Positions 59,064-64,000 of a stretch of 64,000 bases of DNA are shown here, one piece after another. Position 1 is the stretch's first letter. The number at the start of each line of letters is the position of its first letter. This DNA is from Jacaranda mimosifolia (Eukaryota; Streptophyta; Magnoliopsida; Lamiales; Bignoniaceae), in NCBI GenBank assembly GCA_018894105.1, contig CM032126.1, positions 4,057,001-4,121,000 of the forward strand, in the 5' to 3' direction. The position numbers and the translations under genes were made by a program. The notes beneath the pieces are model-generated. The model was not told the origin of the DNA. It searched no databases and saw only the letters and a list, made by a program, of their open reading frames with translations.

Positions 59064-60323
59064 CTATTCATATTCAAATTGAACCTCTACATGCAGGTAC
59101 TTCCGCATGAGTTTTACAACAGATGATGTGAAGTTGGCCAACATATTGCATTCTTCATGGGTCTTGGTCTCCGACACAAGGCCATGGATGACCAACTTCT
59201 TGAGATGAGGGCACCTTTCAAGAAGTCCTGAGACCCACATTGAGAATAGATCATTAATTACTGTCCAGCCAACTTCCAAGACAATCACATTATCTAGAAC
59301 AAAAGAACCTTGTAAGCCATAATGAAGTGCTGCCTCTCTTAGATCATAACTCAGGGATAGATGGCTTAATAAAGGAAAGCAAGAAGAAATAGTCTCTATA
59401 TCGACAACCTCATCTTCATCATCAAACACAACACCCCAAAGCCTAAGCTTTCTCAACTTTGATGATCGTGATATCATATGGTAGAACTTAGCCCACATGA
59501 TTGTGAAATTGCTGACATCAACAATCTCCAGATGTTCAGCATTCTCACCAATATCAAGATGGATGACACTAACATCATCAATCTTTAGGAATCTCAACAT
59601 CCCCTTACCAATAAGCTCAAAAACTTCAAGTGTACAATCTTTCAAATGCAACTTTTCCAGGCTATCCGCCTCCAGTATGAACTTATCCAAGCTGATCGCT
59701 TCCACATAAATATCCTTTAACGAGTTAGAAGTCAACTCCATCATTGCCTGTGGATCTGACATGACGATATCCGGATTGACTAGGGTCAATACTTCAATTT
59801 TTGCACAGGCAGTAAGCAGGAGACTCAGATCCAAGGCTGATATACTGACATAACTCAAAGACAGAGATCTCAGGCAGGGAAATTTCTGATAACTAGGTTC
59901 AACGCCCATAATTGTATTGTGAGCCAACTTCAACACTTCAAGCTTCTGCCGACCACATTTTTCAAGAATGTTGATGTTAGGTGTTGTCCTAACATTATAA
60001 TGTAACTGGCGTAAAGTTTCTCTAGTGTACATGAGCCAAGCAATAACCGGAGCTGCTGAGAATTCATCTACATCATCCATAATTATTGAAAGGCACTGAA
60101 GCCCTTTGGTTTGGAATATTGTTTGAGTAATAAGAATCTCAAGTCTACTTGTGGAAAACTCATGATACAAAGGCCAATCATTAGAATTAAATGTCAGAGT
60201 GTGGAGATGATTCCTCCAAGCCTCTTGCCATTTCCTGCAAGTTGCGGATGCAATCACCACATTCCGGGCAGCCCCAAGCCGAGATAGTATATTTCCAACA
60301 ACCTCAACTGGAAGATACTCCAT
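59064..60323 (-). CDS. F-box/LRR protein, At1g67190-like
   Basis: A single coding exon for 419 residues. The N-terminal F-box (MEYLPVEVVGNILSRLGAAR to CRKWQEAW, about 1-37) would bind SKP1/ASK in an SCF ubiquitin ligase. The remainder is a series of leucine-rich repeats (LKLAHN, LRSLSLSYVSISALDLSLLL, LKKLVIHGL) that would recognise the substrate, ending VEVQFEYE. Length, start and end match what I recall of the plant F-box/LRR protein At1g67190; the target is not known. The frame is clean, with no frameshift. The leader upstream is probably spliced. Confidence 0.93.
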   Translation of the reverse strand: MEYLPVEVVGNILSRLGAARNVVIASATCRKWQEAWRNHLHTLTFNSNDWPLYHEFSTSRLEILITQTIFQTKGLQCLSIIMDDVDEFSAAPVIAWLMYTRETLRQLHYNVRTTPNINILEKCGRQKLEVLKLAHNTIMGVEPSYQKFPCLRSLSLSYVSISALDLSLLLTACAKIEVLTLVNPDIVMSDPQAMMELTSNSLKDIYVEAISLDKFILEADSLEKLHLKDCTLEVFELIGKGMLRFLKIDDVSVIHLDIGENAEHLEIVDVSNFTIMWAKFYHMISRSSKLRKLRLWGVVFDDEDEVVDIETISSCFPLLSHLSLSYDLREAALHYGLQGSFVLDNVIVLEVGWTVINDLFSMWVSGLLERCPHLKKLVIHGLVSETKTHEECNMLANFTSSVVKLMRKYLHVEVQFEYE

Positions 60324-61160
60324 TCCGAATCAATCAAATTACTGTTTAGAGTATAGATGCCACAAAAATGCTATAGTATACCATATTCAATCAAATCATG
60401 GAACTTTTGAGGTTGTAAAGATATATAAGCCACATCTAAATAATCATGATTCAGATATTTCAATCATACCATCTGATTTATTCTCACTATCCACCTCAAC
60501 TTCCAAGATTGAACAAATCCCAGATGATTCGTTGAGACTCTGACCAATATTTTCAAAAAATTTCAACCTGCTCTGGCAGAACTCAGGATACCTTGAATAA
60601 AACAAGCCCGCAATCTGAATATTCAGCAAAACTTTAACTTCATCCAATTCCCAATCAAAACTATATCCAATCCAATACTACATCACAACATCAAACCTCC
60701 CTCATCTCTTGAACATTCCTAGAAAATGCATAAGCCTTCATCAACTTCACCGACTTTCTCCAAATCTATTCCTGTAACCATGTATCCAAGAAAATACGTG
60801 AGACACACGTAATATACATACAAAGAACAAGAAAAAACAGAGAAAAAGCAAGAATCGAAAACCTGGGCACTTCACCTTAAGATTCAGAAGCCGATAAACG
60901 CAATCCAATCAATCAAAACGACCTAACAAGAAGCATAAAATCGTATCGACAATTACAGATAGCAAGAATGCATACAAGAACATTAAAAATAAATAAATAA
61001 AAGGCAATGAATTTCGGTGCAAATAATTCGAGAGCAGAAAAGAGTCGAAATGCTGGAATCTGATTCGCTGGAAGGTGGGGGAAAGGTGGGAAATGGTCAA
61101 GCTGCTGTGAGTGTGTGTGTGAGAAATACACACACTGAAGGTGTATGATTGTACCTGCAG
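60324..61160 (-). other. 5' leader region of the F-box gene
   Basis: On the minus strand a leader with a possible intron (donor near 60875, 'cttaag|gtgaag'; acceptor near 60778, 'ggttacag') precedes the coding exon. A 67-codon frame (60647-60444) beginning MDEVKVLLNIQIAGLF lies in it. It could be an upstream ORF or intronic sequence. CA/GT-rich repeats near 61105-61135 are close to the likely transcription start. Confidence 0.45.
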
Positions 61161-61170
61161 AAGTGGTGTA

Positions 61171-61199
61171 CACGTGAGGAGACCCCACGTAAATTACGT
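61171..61199. promoter_or_regulatory. ACGT-core boxes upstream of the F-box gene
   Basis: CACGTG at 61171-61176, then 'ccacgt' at 61185-61190 and 'tacgtg' at 61195-61200. Three ACGT cores in 30 bases, just before the inferred promoter start of the minus-strand gene. These may be G-box/bZIP sites. Function is inferred only from the motif. Confidence 0.5.
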
Positions 61200-61200
61200 G

Positions 61201-62140
61201 TATTTTTTTATGATTGAATTATTGTGTCATATGCCTTTAGCCAATCACAAGGCGCCCCTCATCATAGTTTATTTAAAAAAATAATAATAAATCCGAGAAA
61301 ATTTTGAGTCATTTAAATCTATTATTTATAGTCCAGTAGCTTGTAGTTCAGTAACATTAACCTCCTCTATTATGTGGAATGCCTTGTATTCTAGTTGGAA
61401 TGGCTGTCATTGTACGTCTGATTGTATTGTACTTTAATTTATTTGATTTGATAATAAGATAATATTAATTTATTAAAATAATAAATTTCATTATTTGTAA
61501 CGTTCTCTAAAAAAAAAATATTATTTATATTTTTTTATGTTCATTCTTATTACATTTTATATTTCATTACTTATTTTAATTTAATAATTATATACTAATG
61601 TATTTAATTTTCAATTAATTATTTTTATAAATAAATATTTTATACAATTGACATTTATTGAATTTAAACTACTTTTTATCACATTCTGTCATAAATTAAT
61701 GGCACAAACAAACTTTCTAACTTAAGTCTTCATAGTGACAGGCTTTCTACATTCTATAATAATTAGTTAAATTAGGAAAATGTTGCTTTAGAGAGGTTAA
61801 GGCACATAGAAAGCAATTTAACTACCCCTAAATGGAAAGATATTATAGTTCCATTGCAAATTAACTACTCATATTAGAGTAAAAGGTCAAGATTTGATGA
61901 GAGTAGAGATAGTAAAGAAAAAGAGTAAAAATTATTTTGATATTCAAATTTGATTAAATACTCTATGATGCGTGTTTATATTCTAGCATCAATAAATCAG
62001 CTAAAATCTTCTTTTATCGACTAAAATTATGCACAAAATGCATTAAGCGCATCAAAGGAAAAAAATTCAATAAAAATATTCAAAAATTTATATAAAAAAT
62101 ATATAAAATTTGCTTAAAAATAATCAATGTATCTTACTTA
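61201..62140. other. AT-rich intergenic DNA
   Basis: No gene or complete element seen; AT-rich spacer with A/T homopolymers. Confidence 0.5.
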
Positions 62141-62804
62141 GGGCTAGTTTGGTTCAATTTTTAAGTTATCTCATGATTATTTATCATGTGATAATTTGTG
62201 TGATTATTTATTATTGCGTTATAATTTGGTTTTCATGATTATTTTTATGTAGTGCCACATAATTGTTGGTTGTTGTCTTTGATTCAATATTAAAGCATCT
62301 TGATTACACCTAATAAATTACATTTTTATCCCTTACTCAAATATAAAATCCATAATTTTTCTTCCCCTATAATAATGATAATAATAATAATAATAAGTCT
62401 AGATGCAATATTAAGGAGCCAAAAGATATAGCAAGATAACCCAAGATGAAAAGCAAGAATTAATCACAGATTAACAGACTAATGCAGCCACAAGGTCACC
62501 AACGAAGGATTTGGAGAAGATAAGAATAGAAGACAGATTTTAGTTTGGATAATAAAAAAGGGAATTATGATAAATTAGTTTAAAAAATTAAAGGGTAAAC
62601 ATATAATTTCAATACAAGGGGCAAACCTATGGATAAATAATCCCATGGGGGGCGGTAGGTTAATTTATCATGAAAGTTGTACATATAAGCACGGACTTTT
62701 GGTATTCGTGTGGGTTTAAGTATTTATTATCACTTAAACCAAATGAATAATAAGGTGGGATAAAAATACTTTATCTTACCTTATCATTTCAACCAAACTA
62801 GCCC
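62141..62804. mobile_element. Tourist-like (PIF/Harbinger) MITE
   Basis: The ends 'gggctagtttggttcaa' and the complement of 'ttcaaccaaactagccc' are inverted repeats of about 17 bases with one mismatch, flanked by TTA on both sides (62138-62140 and 62805-62807). The 664-bp interior is non-coding and AT-rich. The 3-bp TTA duplication and GGG-starting ends fit PIF/Harbinger. Confidence 0.75.
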
Positions 62805-64000
62805 TTAAGGTTTAAGTATGTATTATGGAATGTTGGTGGTTATGTTTGAATAAACATAACTTTTAAAAGTTTATTCTTGAATACACATGCTAGTTTGTTA
62901 CTTTCTAGAGGCATATATATCTACAATATTAATCTTTTTTATTTCATTTGTCCAAATAAAACATATATTTTCGATTTATTATTTTTTTCTCTTTAAATAT
63001 TTGTCCCTTCTATTGGGATATTTGGTGGATTGGCCGGCCCTTCTTGGTGTTGTTTCGTTCTACTGACTTCTCCAATTTGTATCCATCAAATTAGGTCAAT
63101 TCACTAGTATATTTGGCTTATTGGCTGTTTCAATTTAAAGGAATCTTGATGAGATTTTAAAAATAAATTATTTTTTTTTTAATTTTTAAAAAAGAGATTA
63201 TAAACTCTTAATATTTTATTTTAAAAGTTCATAAACTCTTTTTTGAAAAAATTTACAAACACTTTTTGACATCTTATAAATTTTCAAATATCTTATAAAA
63301 TATTTTGAGACACTTATAAGCTCTCCCAAATACCCTCTTAATCTTCTAACTCGATTAACTTAGGAAAACCTCTCTATGGTCTATTGGGTCTCAAACTTGG
63401 CTCAATAGCTTGGTTCAACATCAATTTAAGATTCATGATCTATATCTATGTTACTTTAATTAATACATAACTTTTTGTTGTTAATGCTAAAATAATGCAT
63501 AATTTTTCTCTAATGATACTCAACTTTTAAAATAAATATCACATCGGCATATACAGAGTAAACTCCATCTAATTTTCTATCTAGACTTTTTTTTAAAATT
63601 AATTATTGTGACACGTCGTTCCTACATGCATAAATTTAGATTGATTAAGCATAAATGATAAAACACTCAAAATAACTTATCACTTAAAAAAATATAAAAC
63701 TACACATAAGACAAAAAAAATCAATATGACCTAATATTTCTTTTTCATTTTAATCTATGTCATTGATCTCCTTTTACATCACTCGTGCGACTGAATCTAA
63801 TCAGATAATAATTAAAAAGGTATGATGAGATAGTTTTATGAGATTAATTGTAGAAAGAATATATGTAATTGGTTTATGAAATGTGGAAGGAGAATTTAAT
63901 AAACTGAAAAAGGAAATAGAGATACGTAATTATTTACTAAGAAGTAAAATTTCATTTACAAACCTAATTTTTTTTTCTCTCAATCAATTAAATGTTTAGG
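62805..64000. other. AT-rich intergenic DNA to the window end
   Basis: A truncated relative of the 33478 MITE lies at about 63100-63345, with 'catcttataaattttcaaat' and 'cttataagctctcccaaata'. No gene is supported in the rest. Confidence 0.5.

Noticed and set aside
1..64000. CRISPR arrays, tRNA or rRNA genes, bacterial-style operons
   Set aside because: None seen. Regular repeats are microsatellites or transposon arrays, and the gene structure is eukaryotic. tRNA-like words belong to SINEs.

Overview
The window is nuclear DNA of a flowering plant, almost certainly a eudicot. It is very AT-rich, its genes are split by GT-AG introns, and it carries plant-specific families: an A20/AN1 stress-associated protein, a LITTLE ZIPPER microprotein, a TFL1/CEN-type PEBP protein, a group A (ABI5-like) bZIP factor and an F-box/LRR protein. 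The TFL1-like protein resembles asterid CEN proteins, so an asterid is plausible but not proven. No rRNA, tRNA, CRISPR array or bacterial-type operon was seen.

Layout. 1-12 kb: an intronless A20/AN1 zinc-finger gene (1178-1645), about 9 kb of MITEs and AT-rich DNA, then a LITTLE ZIPPER gene (11777-12019). 13.2-26.3 kb: a nested transposon block. A 12.7-kb Ty3/gypsy element with two RNase H domains (Tat-like) has 418-bp LTRs and a perfect 5-bp target duplication. It sits inside an older fold-back element, carries an antisense extra reading frame, and is itself interrupted by a 2.9-kb CACTA transposon. 27.6 kb: an unrecognised small acidic protein gene, followed by a Mutator-type fold-back MITE. 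31.6-33.0 kb (minus): a complete four-exon TFL1/CEN-like gene. 37.75-40.37 kb: a five-exon membrane-anchored alpha/beta hydrolase with a SINE just upstream. 41.8-54.0 kb: a near-identical direct duplication of about 3.73 kb that contains the promoter and 5' leader of the ABI5-like bZIP gene (54844-56439). The two copies are separated by 4.7 kb of unrelated DNA. 56.8 kb: a short fragment resembling photosystem I subunit PsaE. 59.06-60.32 kb (minus): an F-box/LRR gene similar to Arabidopsis At1g67190. The remainder is transposon-derived or featureless AT-rich sequence.

The genes are ordinary independent plant loci and form no visible cluster or pathway. The most notable feature is the duplicated ABRE/G-box-bearing promoter and leader in front of an ABA-type bZIP gene, because group A bZIP proteins themselves bind such boxes. 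No wholly new biological system can be supported from the sequence alone. The other points of interest are the nested transposons, a SINE family with clear target-site duplications, a recurrent MITE family, the small acidic gene and the gene fragments.
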